This document shows positions 12,101 through 20,840 of a stretch of DNA of 64,000 nt, piece after piece (position 1 is the first letter of the stretch; each line of letters begins with the position of its first letter). The stretch spans positions 71,943,688 through 72,007,687 of the forward strand of contig OX123196.2 in the NCBI GenBank assembly GCA_944739405.2, given 5' to 3'. This DNA is from Euclidia mi. Its lineage: Eukaryota > Arthropoda > Insecta > Lepidoptera > Erebidae. Under the pieces are notes generated by a model. That model saw nothing but the letters and a program-made list of their open reading frames with translations. It had not been told where the DNA came from and made no database searches. The position numbers and the translations under genes were made by a program.

Positions 12101-15100
12101 CCCCGTGCAGTACTTGATATGATGATAATACTACCTACTGTAGTGTACCTACCTGTTCCCCTGTAGTCGGGCAAGCCTGAAGCGAACACGGTGTGGGTGT
12201 CGTGTGCGGGCGCGACGCCGGCCGACGTGGAGCTCATGGGCCCCGTGCAGTACTTGATATGATGATAATACTACCTACTGTAGTGTACCTACCTGTTCCC
12301 CTGTAGTCGGGCAAGCCTGAAGCGAACACGGTGTGGGTGTCGTGTGCGGGCGCGACGCCGGCCGACGTGGAGCTCATGGGCCCCGTGCAGTACTTGATAT
12401 GATGATAATACTACCTACTGTAGTGTACCTACCTGTTCCCCTGTAGTCGGGCAGGCCTGAAGCGAACACGGTGTGGGTGTCGTGTGCGGGCGCGACGCCG
12501 GCCGACGTGGAGCTCATGGGCCCCGTGCAGTACTTGATATGATGATAATACTACCTACTGTAGTGTACCTACCTGTTCCCCTGTAGTCGGGCAAGCCTGA
12601 AGCGAACACGGTGTGGGTGTCGTGTGCGGGCGCGACGCCGGCCGACGTGGAGCTCATGGGCCCCGTGCAGTACTTGATATGATGATAATACTACCTACTG
12701 TAGTGTACCTACCTGTTCCCCTGTAGTCGGGCAAGCCTGAAGCGAACACGGTGTGGGTGTCGTGTGCGGGCGCGACGCCGGCCGACGTGGAGCTCATGGG
12801 CCCCGTGCAGTACTTGATATGATGATAATACTACCTACTGTAGTGTACCTACCTGTTCCCCTGTAGTCGGGCAAGCCTGAAGCGAACACGGTGTGGGTGT
12901 CGTGTGCGGGCGCGACGCCGGCCGACGTGGAGCTCATGGGCCCCGTGCAGTACTTGATATGATGATAATACTACCTACTGTAGTGTACCTACCTGTTCCC
13001 CTGTAGTGGGGCAAGCCTGAAGCGAACACGGTGTGGGTGTCGTGTGCGGGCGCGACGCCGGCCGACGTGGAGCTCATGGGCCCCGTGCAGTACTTGATAT
13101 GATGATAATACTACCTACTGTAGTGTACCTACCTGTTCCCCTGTAGTCGGGCAAGCCTGAAGCGAACACGGTGTGGGTGTCGTGTGCGGGCGCGACGCCG
13201 GCCGACGTGGAGCTCATGGGCCCCGTGCAGTACTTGATATGATGATAATACTACCTACTGTAGTGTACCTACCTGTTCCCCTGTAGTCGGGCAAGCCTGA
13301 AGCGAACACGGTGTGGGTGTCGTGTGCGGGCGCGACGCCGGCCGACGTGGAGCTCATGGGCCCCGTGCAGTACTTGATATGATGATAATACTACCTACTG
13401 TAGTGTACCTACCTGTTCCCCTGTAGTGGGGCAAGCCTGAAGCGAACACGGTGTGGGTGTCGTGTGCGGGCGCGACGCCGGCCGACGTGGAGCTCATGGG
13501 CCCCGTGCAGTACTTGATATGATGATAATACTACCTACTGTAGTGTACCTACCTGTTCCCCTGTAGTCGGGCAAGCCTGAAGCGAACACGGTGTGGGTGT
13601 CGTGTGCGGGCGCGACGCCGGCCGACGTGGAGCTCATGGGCCCCGTGCAGTACTTGATATGATGATAATACTACCTACTGTAGTGTACCTACCTGTTCCC
13701 CTGTAGTCGGGCAAGCCTGAAGCGAACACGGTGTGGGTGTCGTGTGCGGGCGCGACGCCGGCCGACGTGGAGCTCATGGGCCCCGTGCAGTACTTGATAT
13801 GATGATAATACTACCTACTGTAGTGTACCTACCTGTTCCCCTGTAGTGGGGCAAGCCTGAAGCGAACACGGTGTGGGTGTCGTGTGCGGGCGCGACGCCG
13901 GCCGACGTGGAGCTCATGGGCCCCGTGCAGTACTTGATATGATGATAATACTACCTACTGTAGTGTACCTACCTGTTCCCCTGTAGTCGGGCAAGCCTGA
14001 AGCGAACACGGTGTGGGTGTCGTGTGCGGGCGCGACGCCGGCCGACGTGGAGCTCATGGGCCCCGTGCAGTACTTGATATGATGATAATACTACCTACTG
14101 TAGTGTACCTACCTGTTCCCCTGTAGTCGGGCAAGCCTGAAGCGAACACGGTGTGGGTGTCGTGTGCGGGCGCGACGCCGGCCGACGTGGAGCTCATGGG
14201 CCCCGTGCAGTACTTGATATGATGATAATACTACCTACTGTAGTGTACCTACCTGTTCCCCTGTAGTCGGGCAAGCCTGAAGCGAACACGGTGTGGGTGT
14301 CGTGTGCGGGCGCGACGCCGGCCGACGTGGAGCTCATGGGCCCCGTGCAGTACTTGATATGATGATAATACTACCTACTGTAGTGTACCTACCTGTTCCC
14401 CTGTAGTCGGGCAAGCCTGAAGCGAACACGGTGTGGGTGTCGTGTGCGGGCGCGACGCCGGCCGACGTGGAGCTCATGGGCCCCGTGCAGTACTTGATAT
14501 GATGATAATACTACCTACTGTAGTGTACCTACCTGTTCCCCTGTAGTCGGGCAAGCCTGAAGCGAACACGGTGTGGGTGTCGTGTGCGGGCGCGACGCCG
14601 GCCGACGTGGAGCTCATGGGCCCCGTGCAGTACTTGCCGCGCAGAGGACTGCCCGCCTACTACTTCCCCTACTCCGCGCAGGAGGGATACCTCAGCCCGC
14701 TCGTCGCCTTGATCTTTGAGAGGCCAGCCGGTGAGTATATTTGAATTTTAAACGATATTTTGAGCACATCTAGCGTAGCTCTTCGTTAGGTTATGAGTCT
14801 ATTTACGAGTAGGTAGATTCCACAACACACTATTCTCGAGTAGAGGTCCAGAATAGTGCGCATCAAAAATTCACCGTTTTCGTTACAGGCGAGGCCTCTT
14901 ATAGTTGGTACAAAAGCAGATCAGTATTTTATGCTAAATTTAAACTTGACCCCATCTGTAAACACTTTGGTCTAGGTTAGGGCAGCCATCACCTTAAATG
15001 CCGATGCCGGATAAAAACGGCAAAAATCACTGATGTTTGGGCGAAATATGAATTTTCCCCGGACACCTCTGAAAAAGTACTATTTATCGCTTACCTTTAA

Positions 15101-15916
15101 ATAAAATTGGATTTCTCCTGACAACAATTGTGTCCGGATTACTTTCAAAAACCCCTGCCGGACGGACCCCGGACGCGCTTCAAACTAAGACAAATCCGGG
15201 GTAATCCGGATGGATGGCAGCCGTAGTCTAGGTTTACAAAGCTAAATTTCTAGGCTCCGCACAAACAGGCTACCGACTACAGCCATGTTGGCTGCTTTGA
15301 TTATTAACTTGTTTATAATCAAAGTGACATGAAACTACAAGTTTATAATCAAAGGGTGGCTGTTAGGCGCAATGGCCTAAGCTATCGCGCGTAACAGTCA
15401 AAGGCAGGTTTCCGCCATTAGAGCTCTGTCTGCGGACGCCACTAGATTATTCTGTATAGTTACCGAGCTACTGAGTTGCAAGTTGTCACAGCCGGTGCCA
15501 TTAGTGTCATATCGTGTACGCTACGCTGAGCGGAGAGTGAATGGCAAATGGTACAGTCGAACAACTTCCCGCTAGACTACCATAAGGGCGAGAATCGCTC
15601 AGCAAGACATCGCCGCTTCCAGTGCTATTTTACACACACATTAACATACGTATACAAAGCCAGTTTCTAGTGTGCCTCGACTCTATGAGCGAGCCAAGGG
15701 ATATTTTTTCAAAACTGGTCCACCGCCGACTTGTTTGATTGTACCTACTCGCGATACACGCATTCAATCTCTCACACTAAATAACTTTTCTGATGTATTG
15801 TTACAGCGGGTGTTGTGATCACAGTGAAGTGCACCGCGTGGGCGAAGAACATCGAGCTCGATGACAACGACGAGACGAAAGGTTCCGCCGTCTTCCATCT
15901 GATGGTAGACGTGTAG
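3195..15916 (+). CDS. nrv: Na+/K+-ATPase beta subunit, copy 1 (spliced)
   Basis: Coding exons: 3195-3255, 5648-5698, 6611-6718, 8715-8890, 11340-11429, 14547-14730 and 15807-15916; all junctions are GT...AG and the joined frame is open for 259 codons to TAG. The start was chosen for its CACCATGG context and an in-frame TAG upstream. The product is a type II membrane glycoprotein: a short cytoplasmic tail (residues 1-8), one membrane helix (about 9-30), then an extracellular domain with six cysteines (ICSYEN, KTCDVD, SPCSPE, APCVFL, VSCAGA, VKCTAW), NNS and NRT glycosylation sequons and the family blocks YYFPYSAQEGYLSPLVA and CTAWAKNI. Beta subunits assemble with and deliver the pump alpha subunit to the plasma membrane. 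The cytoplasmic tail is much shorter than usual (family about 300 aa). Exon 7 must use the last of 21 identical acceptors. A neural nervana-type role is inferred from family only. Confidence 0.92.
4242..4625 (-). mobile_element. MITE with ACAGGGTGT-type termini, copy 2
   Basis: Inverted relative to the copy at 1357-1764. The termini are TACAGGGTGT and ACACCCTGTATA. Outside them, CTAGACATAATTA and its reverse complement extend the palindrome, suggesting longer terminal repeats or nesting in another inverted-repeat element. It sits in intron 2 of beta-subunit copy 1 and is missing from the same intron of copy 2 (near 26810), so it inserted after the duplication or was lost there. Confidence 0.75.
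4655..4820 (+). repeat. SINE-like element, 5' part (split)
   Basis: A tRNA-like head (GCCGAGTGGTGATACTGG...) followed by a TTATGTGCG body is shared with 26820-26945 in copy 2. The downstream body of the same kind (CATGAAGATCTT...CCGGGATACTG) resumes at about 5338-5530. In copy 2 the bodies lie together (27485-27715). The two parts are separated here by the inverted-repeat element at 4822-5320. Confidence 0.5.
4822..5320. mobile_element. Inverted-repeat element splitting a SINE
   Basis: CTCAGAAACGAAATGTATAG begins at 4840, and its reverse complement, with few mismatches over about 42 bp, ends at 5299. Weaker inverted similarity (AGACCTT) extends outward. The element interrupts a SINE body that is uninterrupted in copy 2 (27500-27520), so it is specific to copy 1. 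There is no coding capacity. Superfamily not assigned. Confidence 0.65.
5741..6014 (+). mobile_element. tRNA-derived SINE with 11-bp target duplication
   Basis: The head carries Pol III promoter-like boxes (TTGGTCTCGTGGC and GGTTCGATTCCC). The body is typical of lepidopteran SINEs (ATAGGCTCGCC...TACGTGGGA; CTTCGGGGATATAGGCGTGAG) and the tail is (TATG)n. It is flanked by TAGCTCTTTGA at 5730-5740 and 6015-6025. Copy 2 (near 28140) has a single uninterrupted AGCTCTTTG, the empty site. The insertion therefore postdates the gene duplication. Confidence 0.92.
6755..6915 (+). repeat. tRNA-like SINE in intron 4
   Basis: A tRNA-like head with a GGTTCGATTACC B-box-like motif, then a short body ending TCGGGGATACAGACGTGAG. 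The same element occurs at the same place in copy 2 (28855-29035), so it was present before the duplication. Confidence 0.75.
7490..7662 (+). mobile_element. Short non-autonomous Helitron-like element
   Basis: It begins TCTAATATATAAAATTC and ends GCCGGGTCAGCTAG followed by T, the end types of non-autonomous lepidopteran Helitrons. It contains the CCGAAACGGCTTGACCGATTTTGATG body and a poly(A) stretch. It lies in a part of intron 4 that is missing from copy 2. Confidence 0.65.
9125..11192 (+). mobile_element. Non-autonomous Helitron with internal minisatellite
   Basis: The element starts TCCTACTAATATTATAAATG and ends GCCGCGGGCGAAAGCTAG. It sits between A and T without a target duplication: flanks GCAA and TCATACAATAACC join as the intact site GCAATCATACAATAACC in copy 2 (about 40120-40137). 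Helitrons transpose by a rolling-circle mechanism; no RepHel protein is encoded here, so it would need one in trans. The interior is mostly a 111-bp tandem repeat. It lies in intron 5 of beta-subunit copy 1. Confidence 0.93.
9506..10660. repeat. 111-bp minisatellite inside the Helitron
   Basis: CAATATGGGTATC recurs at 9506, 9617, 9728, 9839, 9950 and every 111 bp to about 10616 (about 11 units). The units fall into three subtypes repeating as a 333-bp higher-order unit. The period is a multiple of three, so the minus strand stays open for 403 codons (9494-10705). That reading is a repetitive artefact and not annotated as a gene. Confidence 0.92.
11697..14636 (+). repeat. 140-bp tandem array spanning a splice acceptor, 21 units
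   Basis: Exactly 2,940 bp = 21 x 140 with no length variation. Each unit has 50 bp of intron ending in a pyrimidine tract and TAG acceptor, then 90 bp of exon 7 ending CAGTACTTG. The first acceptor exon base is 11747 and the last 14547. Read from any but the last acceptor, the frame continues ATA TGA and stops. Units are nearly identical; recurrent variants are TCG/TGG at the first exon codon (units 10, 13, 16) and AAG/AGG (unit 6). The array edges share CTTG, which suggests a microhomology-mediated first duplication. Confidence 0.97.
14978..15225. mobile_element. 248-bp hAT-like MITE
   Basis: The termini TAGGGCAGCCATC and GATGGCAGCCGTA are imperfect inverted repeats. The flanks are an 8-bp duplication, GTCTAGGT, at 14970-14977 and 15226-15233. 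Copy 2 has a single GTCAAGGT at the corresponding place (about 43362) and no element. An 8-bp target duplication with TAGGG-like ends fits hAT-type elements. It lies in intron 7 of copy 1. Confidence 0.85.
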
Positions 15917-16250
15917 CCGGACTACCCTGTCATGACTAGCCCTACCCCGAGAGCGTGGGGTAGCGGGTTCACCCCAGCCGAAGACCAGACTGATAAAGCG
16001 ATATCTCGATACATGCCATACCGACATAGTGATACAAACTGTTTTGTAACGAAGGGAAATGGAAATTCTCCAGTCAAAGGTCCTTAGTATACTTACTAGT
16101 AATCTTTGGCGTCCAGGGTCCAGTGATAGATGAAGAACTTTATAGAACGGTGTATAGACTGAGTGTGATGCAAGATGTGATATCACATTTCCATTCTTCT
16201 ATTTTGTATTTTTATGTAATTTAAAATAGATCCTTACTGTTATTGAAGTA

Positions 16251-16256
16251 AATAAA
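16251..16256 (+). terminator. Poly(A) signal of beta-subunit copy 1
   Basis: AATAAA, 335 bp after the stop codon, in a block (GAAGTAAATAAAGTTTTC) conserved at the same place in copy 2. Likely 3' end-processing signal. Confidence 0.75.
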
Positions 16257-16592
16257 GTTTTCTACTTGTTTGATTTTATATTGTGTAATCTGCGTTTTAT
16301 TTTATTTCAATTTTTAAATATAGCTTTGTAGCTAAGCTCCAGATCTTAGGAGTGATTGAGGGTTTCACAAGGCTACCTCTGATGTTTCGCGTAGAAGTCG
16401 CATTAGTCCCAGAGTGTTATTTGATAGTTTAGATGTCCCAACATGTTGCCATTTCCGACTGAGCCTTATTCTCAGCTATGGGCACAGAAGGATGAAGAGC
16501 AGACCTCTTCATATGGCTCCACTCAAGCTCCAAATTTATATTTAGGACGCCTCTTACAAGTCAAAGATCACTTTCGGTATTAGGTATATCTG

Positions 16593-17787
16593 TTGATCAT
16601 TGCGACACCCTTAAATATCTGCTTGTTATCAGTCATGATGCTACTATCCACGATACTAAGCAGCGCAGCAAACCAGGACCTGTTCTCTGAAGTCATTGGT
16701 GGAAAGGCAAATATTTTTAAATCTGTAAAATGTAATTGTAACTTTACATATAAGATGTCAAATGGTAAATTTAGGAAATTGACAAAATTAAATAAATTAA
16801 TAAAGCGACTTGAGTTAGCCTATAAGAGGTCAAAGAAAATTATAGATTTAACACAAATTAACCATGATTTAGTTAAAGAGAGTGAGTTATTAGTTTCTAA
16901 GCTTAAGGATAGTAGTGAGCAATTAGCCTGTAGCCGATTACAATATGAACAACACATATGTGAGCTGCAAACACAAATCACATCATTAAATGCACAGCTC
17001 AACAAATTGATAATAGATCATCAAAGTGAAACACAGGAATATATATTGAAATATGATGAAATTAGTAGAGTTGGTAGAGAAAATCTAAAACAACTGCTCT
17101 CTATGACCAACAACAGTAACTGTTTAAATTGTTCAAATCATAAGTTAGAGGCTTCACCTAATTGTACAACCAAGTTATATAGTGACTTTCAAGATGAATA
17201 TCCTTCGAAAACATGTCATGGTTCAGGTTCTGACACATTATTACATAATGAAAATAATAAGGTTTTAGATAACAATGTTTTAATTTTTTCTGATCAATTA
17301 GGAATTGGTATGGGTAGCCTGATTAATAGTTATACTGATCGGTCAATACAAAATATTTGTTCACCAGGACAAGGAATGTCTATGTTAATTAATAAATTAA
17401 AGTATGCTAGACTAAATAAACATTCTACAGTCATAATTTTATATGGGGATAGCCTACTAGTTACCAAGAAAGAAATATTAGCTTTATCAGATAATTATTA
17501 TGATAAAACAAAGTTTTAAAGTGGGGTGCAATTTTATTGTCTGTGCATTACCATATTCCAATAACTAGTAAATTGAATCTATTATTATATAATAGCACTT
17601 GTAGTCATAGTGACCATATTTATTTTTCGACTCTAATATTTTTATTAGTAATTTCTGTTTAACAAAAGATACTATGTATCTCTCTTTTATATATAGGCGA
17701 CAACATGCTAAATTATTAGCATTTAATTTACATAGTGAACGCAGTACTACTAGAGTACTTAGGAATTTGGTAGATAATAGTTATACC
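16593..17787 (+). pseudogene. Non-LTR retrotransposon ORF1 (LINE A), decayed
   Basis: Open from 16593 to 17519 (308 codons). A Lys/Leu/Glu/Gln-rich stretch at about residues 65-150 looks like a coiled coil. The C-terminal part has a GDSL-like stretch (STVIILYGDSLL), weakly resembling the SGNH/esterase-like region of some CR1/L2-type ORF1 proteins. The reading resumes in another frame after 17519 (CALPYSNN...; ...HAKLLAFNLHSERSTTRVLRNL) to about 17787, so the ORF is frameshifted. It is then cut by the P-like transposon at 17788. It belongs with the endonuclease/RT remains at 20045-22935. The clade assignment is inference. Confidence 0.6.
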
Positions 17788-17948
17788 CACAGATGAGAGA
17801 ATTAATATCAGATGGAACGCGCGGCACAGTTGCGTGCGGCCACTAAAGCAAATACAAAATTGAAAAGCGAATACAAACTCGTCTCAGTGCGCTACGACGC
17901 ATCGTACAGTTCACGCGTCACGATCACTTCAACTTTTAAATTCTCAAA

Positions 17949-18025
17949 ATGCCGTCTTGCGTTCTTAAACACTGTAAAAGTTGTTCCTAAAAACAAAAAC
18001 AGGAAAATGGAATATCTTTTCACAG
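17949..18025 (+). pseudogene. THAP-domain start exon remnant
   Basis: ATG opens MPSCVLKHCKSCS followed by TAA, then in the same frame KQKQENGISFHR to CACAG|gtaac, a possible donor. The spacing MPxC...C...FHR matches the beginning of the C2CH THAP zinc-binding domain found in P-element transposases and host THAP proteins. The internal stop shows it is broken. It lies inside the P-like element, which supports it as a relic transposase exon 1. Confidence 0.55.
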
Positions 18026-18374
18026 GTAACTATTGATAATTTGACTGTTTCCTAATTTAATTTCGATAAAATTCGTATTTGTGCAAGAAATATGTAAGTG
18101 TTGCCAGTTTTTGTCGACGCCGTTCTGCCTGAATTTGGGAAAATGCACTTGTCAATTGATTATGTGATAATGATTGTCATGTTAATGAAAAATACATTAC
18201 CGTATTATAAAAGTATATTGCAGATATATCTTCTTTCTCATAAATATAGTAATAGAATTTCAATTTCCATTAGTATATACCTTACATAATATTGTTTTGA
18301 GTTCGATCCCCAAACGATCCAAATATTCGTGTACACCCTGCTACTCGTCAAGCTTTGACACTTTGACCTTTGCA

Positions 18375-18905
18375 CCGTTCTTATGGCGTAAAGAGTATCA
18401 AAATCGTACAGCAAATGTTTAGCTTGACTTGGCGCCGTGTGTACATACATACTTATGGCGTAGGGAATAAGTATTAAAATCGTACAGCAACTGTTTAGCT
18501 TGACTTGGTGCCGTGTATACATACATACTAATGGCGTAGGGAATAAGTATCAAAACCGTACAGCAACTGTTTAGCTTCACTTGGTGCCGTGTGTACATAC
18601 ATACTTATGGCTTAGGGAATAAGTATCAAAATCGTACAGCAACTGTGTAGCTTTACTTGGCGCCGTGTGTACATACATACTTATGGCGTAGGGAATAAGT
18701 ATCAAAATCGTACAGCAACTGTTTAGCTTGACTTGGCGCCGTGTGTACATACATACTTATGGCGTAGGGAATAAGTATCAAAATCGTACAGCAACTGTTT
18801 AGCTTGACTTGGCGCCGTGTGTACATACATACTTATGGCGTAGGGAATAAGTATCAAAATCGTACAACAACTGTTTAGCTTGACTTGGTGCCGTGTGTAC
18901 ATACA
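18375..18905. repeat. 76-bp minisatellite inside the P-like element
   Basis: The unit ACTTATGGCGTAGGG...TACATACAT recurs with starts at 18451, 18527, 18603, 18679, 18755 and 18831, plus a diverged first unit at about 18375 (about seven units). Spacing is exactly 76 bp and divergence is low. No coding capacity. Confidence 0.93.
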
Positions 18906-19140
18906 TACTATTTATTTCTCAACTAATCGACGCCAGCGGCTTCGCACGCACATATTTTCGTATTTCTCGTTTTGCCCGATCCCGTGGGAATTTCAAGAAA
19001 TCCTGTCTTAGTGCACCCCTACGGTTCCCAAGAAACATACATGCTAAATTTCAGCTTCATGCGCCGAGTAGTTTCGGCTGTAGCTTGTCTGTCAGTCAGT
19101 CAGTAACGCAAGGATTTTATATATACAGATTTACGAAGTA
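18905..19140 (-). repeat. Dispersed repeat (ACTGACTGACAG family)
   Basis: About 230 bp, related in inverted orientation to 27050-27262 and 59270-59480. Shared landmarks are CTTGCGTTACTGACTGACTG, the CTAAATTTCAGCTTCATGCG-type segment and CGCCAGCGGCTTCGCACGCA. It is a non-coding Helitron- or SINE-like element, here nested in the P-like transposon next to the 76-bp repeat. Confidence 0.7.
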
Positions 19141-19499
19141 GTTAAAACTTAACTCGGTACCTACATTTAAGAAATGTATTTATAAAAGCATTAATTAAAT
19201 CCATGGTAAATTCTTCAAAACCGCAAATGAATATATGAATATTACATAACTATATGCAAAATACTGGGAGATTATTCATAATCTGGCAACTTTACACACA
19301 CATAGACGCGCGTGTCCGTACAGTGCCAGTCGCCAAAGGTCACGCACACATAGCTGTCAACGTGCCACACTTAGTTGGACGAATGCGCTCTATCTGATAC
19401 TAATTCTATCATCTGTGGTTATACCAATAGTAGTATTGACAAATATATTAGTTTAAACTACTAGATGAGACAACAGATAGGCATTCATGTGTTTTATCA

Positions 19500-19960
19500 A
19501 TAATAATAATCAATAATCAATCTTTATTTGCTAATATGGGTTTAACAAAAGATGACATACAGATTACAAGATCACCATATTATGCCTGGTGGCATGCAAA
19601 AACATTTGATAATTTACGTTATATCATAATAGTTGATTGTAAATGTCACAATGTGTACAAAAACAATCATTCAAATTAATAGAAGTTACACAATCATTAA
19701 GTCACAATAAATTATCTGTCATGTATTCATTATAAAAATAATATGTCTTATCTGTCAGTATACAATAAAGTTTATTTTTGAAACTATTTACGTTTTTTTC
19801 ATTACGCAACTGTGATGGTAATTTACCTATTATATAGTTTTGGCCCCATACAAAACATACTTTTATGTAGGAGTGCTGTTTTGGAGGCTTGTATACATAA
19901 TTTGCCTTCATGACGCTTTCTGGTGCGGTGTTCAAATAGATGCAGATTACGTTGCACAAA
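19500..19960 (-). mobile_element. 5'-truncated LINE 3' end, antisense insertion
   Basis: On the minus strand an open frame (19959-19702) reads ...GKLPSQLRNEKNVNSFKNKLYCIL, like the C-terminal end of CR1/jockey-type ORF2 (INKLP...FKxxLxxxL). It is followed by a 3' end with a (TTGATTA)-like tail at 19500-19525. It is nested in LINE A between ORF1 and the endonuclease, in opposite orientation. Confidence 0.65.
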
Positions 19961-20044
19961 CATTATCACTTCGAAAATGTATATGCATGGTAAAGTTAAA
20001 ATTTTTAATTCTTTGTAATATGGCCGACATGAATCAATTTTAAA

Positions 20045-20840
20045 CTTAGCTCATCAAAACATACAAGGCCTATCTGGCAAAGAATTAGAGATAGATTTAT
20101 TTTTAAAGAAACATAAGTTGCATGTATTATTACGGAACATTGGTTAAGAGGTGACCAATTAATATTTAATAATGAATTTTATACAGTGATTAGTGCATTC
20201 GTAAGAAAGAACGCTATTCGTGGTGGCTCTCTCATATATGTTTGTAATAAGTAGTATTAAATGTAAAGAACGAAAGGACATAGCCGAACTTTCTATCGAG
20301 CGCACCGCTGAGATATCTTGTGTTGAACTTGAGCAACACGGAGGACCATGGAGGACGTCTTAAAACACTTAAGTTCCAGCAGGAAGTCAATAATCGTATG
20401 TGGTGATTTTAATGTTAACTTGTTAGAACAATCACCAACTTGTACTAGGTTAGTTAGTTTATTTATGTCATTTAATTTGAATGTTTTATTTTCTGAACCA
20501 ACCAGAACTACCTCACATTCTTCTACATCATCATCATCATCATCATCAGCCTTTAACAGTCCACTGCTGGACTAGGTCTCTCCTTTGAAAGGAGGAATTG
20601 GCCTACTATACCACGCTGGCCAAACGGGTTGGTATAGGGTTTGTATCAAGTTTTCCTTCTCTTACAGTGCTGTTCTCTGCATATTATGCTTCCTCTGTCG
20701 GCTCTTACGACACCCATGGGATGATATGGGGTGGTGACAATCAGTATTCTTAATCCGTCACCACACGGACAGGATACAACAAAAGGTTGTAATTCCAACT
20801 AATAAAACCCCTACAGTACAAAAAATCACATGTAGGCCTA
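20045..20840 (+). pseudogene. LINE A ORF2 endonuclease domain, broken
   Basis: Readings spread over several frames match an APE-type endonuclease: LAHQNIQGLSGKELEID near 20048, TEHWLRGDQ near 20137, RGGSLIYV near 20220 and CGDFNVNLL at 20348-20575 followed by PTRTTSHS. These correspond to the N-terminal QN, E and GDFN motifs of non-LTR retrotransposon endonucleases. Frameshifts, stops and a SINE insertion (20520-20775) break it. Confidence 0.6.
20520..20775 (-). mobile_element. SINE/LINE-tail repeat inserted in LINE A
   Basis: Starting with (ATC)n and GTCCACTGCTGGACTAGG and ending near GTCACCACACGGACAGG, this block is nearly identical to 58205-58440. Read on the minus strand it ends CCAGCAGTGGAC...GATGATGATG, a common lepidopteran retroelement tail. 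It interrupts the endonuclease reading of LINE A. Confidence 0.75.

Larger units (their letters stand above)
2480..16330 (+). repeat. Segmental duplication, copy 1
   Basis: From about 2480 (TGAAAGTTTTTTTACTGAGC) to just after the poly(A) signal, this block is colinear with 24975-45015. It includes 5' flank, all exons, introns, the 140-bp array and the 3' flank. Homology fades at both edges at about the same places. Differences are mostly insertions: a Helitron, a SINE and several inverted-repeat elements here; Dong elements and a SINE in copy 2. Exon identity is about 99 percent. Confidence 0.93.
17780..19425 (+). mobile_element. P-superfamily transposon derivative with 8-bp TSD
   Basis: The element proper is 17788-19417 (1,630 bp). 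GTTATACC is duplicated at 17780-17787 and 19418-19425. The termini are CACAGATGA and TCATCTGTG, and inverted similarity continues for about 34 bp (left ...AGAATTAATATCAGAT, right complement ...AGAATTAGTATCAGAT). An 8-bp duplication, CA...TG ends and an internal THAP-like start exon together match the P-element superfamily, whose transposase begins with a THAP domain. No further transposase is visible, so it is an internally deleted copy. It inserted into LINE A. Confidence 0.85.

Noticed and set aside
11747..14546. Twenty internal copies of exon 7 as tandem alternative exons
   Set aside because: The units have acceptors but no usable donor after the coding part, and TGA follows in frame, so they cannot be included as cassette exons.
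11697..14636. CRISPR array
   Set aside because: Direct repeats are 140 bp without variable spacers, in an insect gene; this is a minisatellite.
15764..16186. 140-codon minus-strand ORF over the last exon
   Set aside because: It is the antisense shadow of exon 8 and the 3' UTR of the beta-subunit gene; the same happens at 44247-44753.
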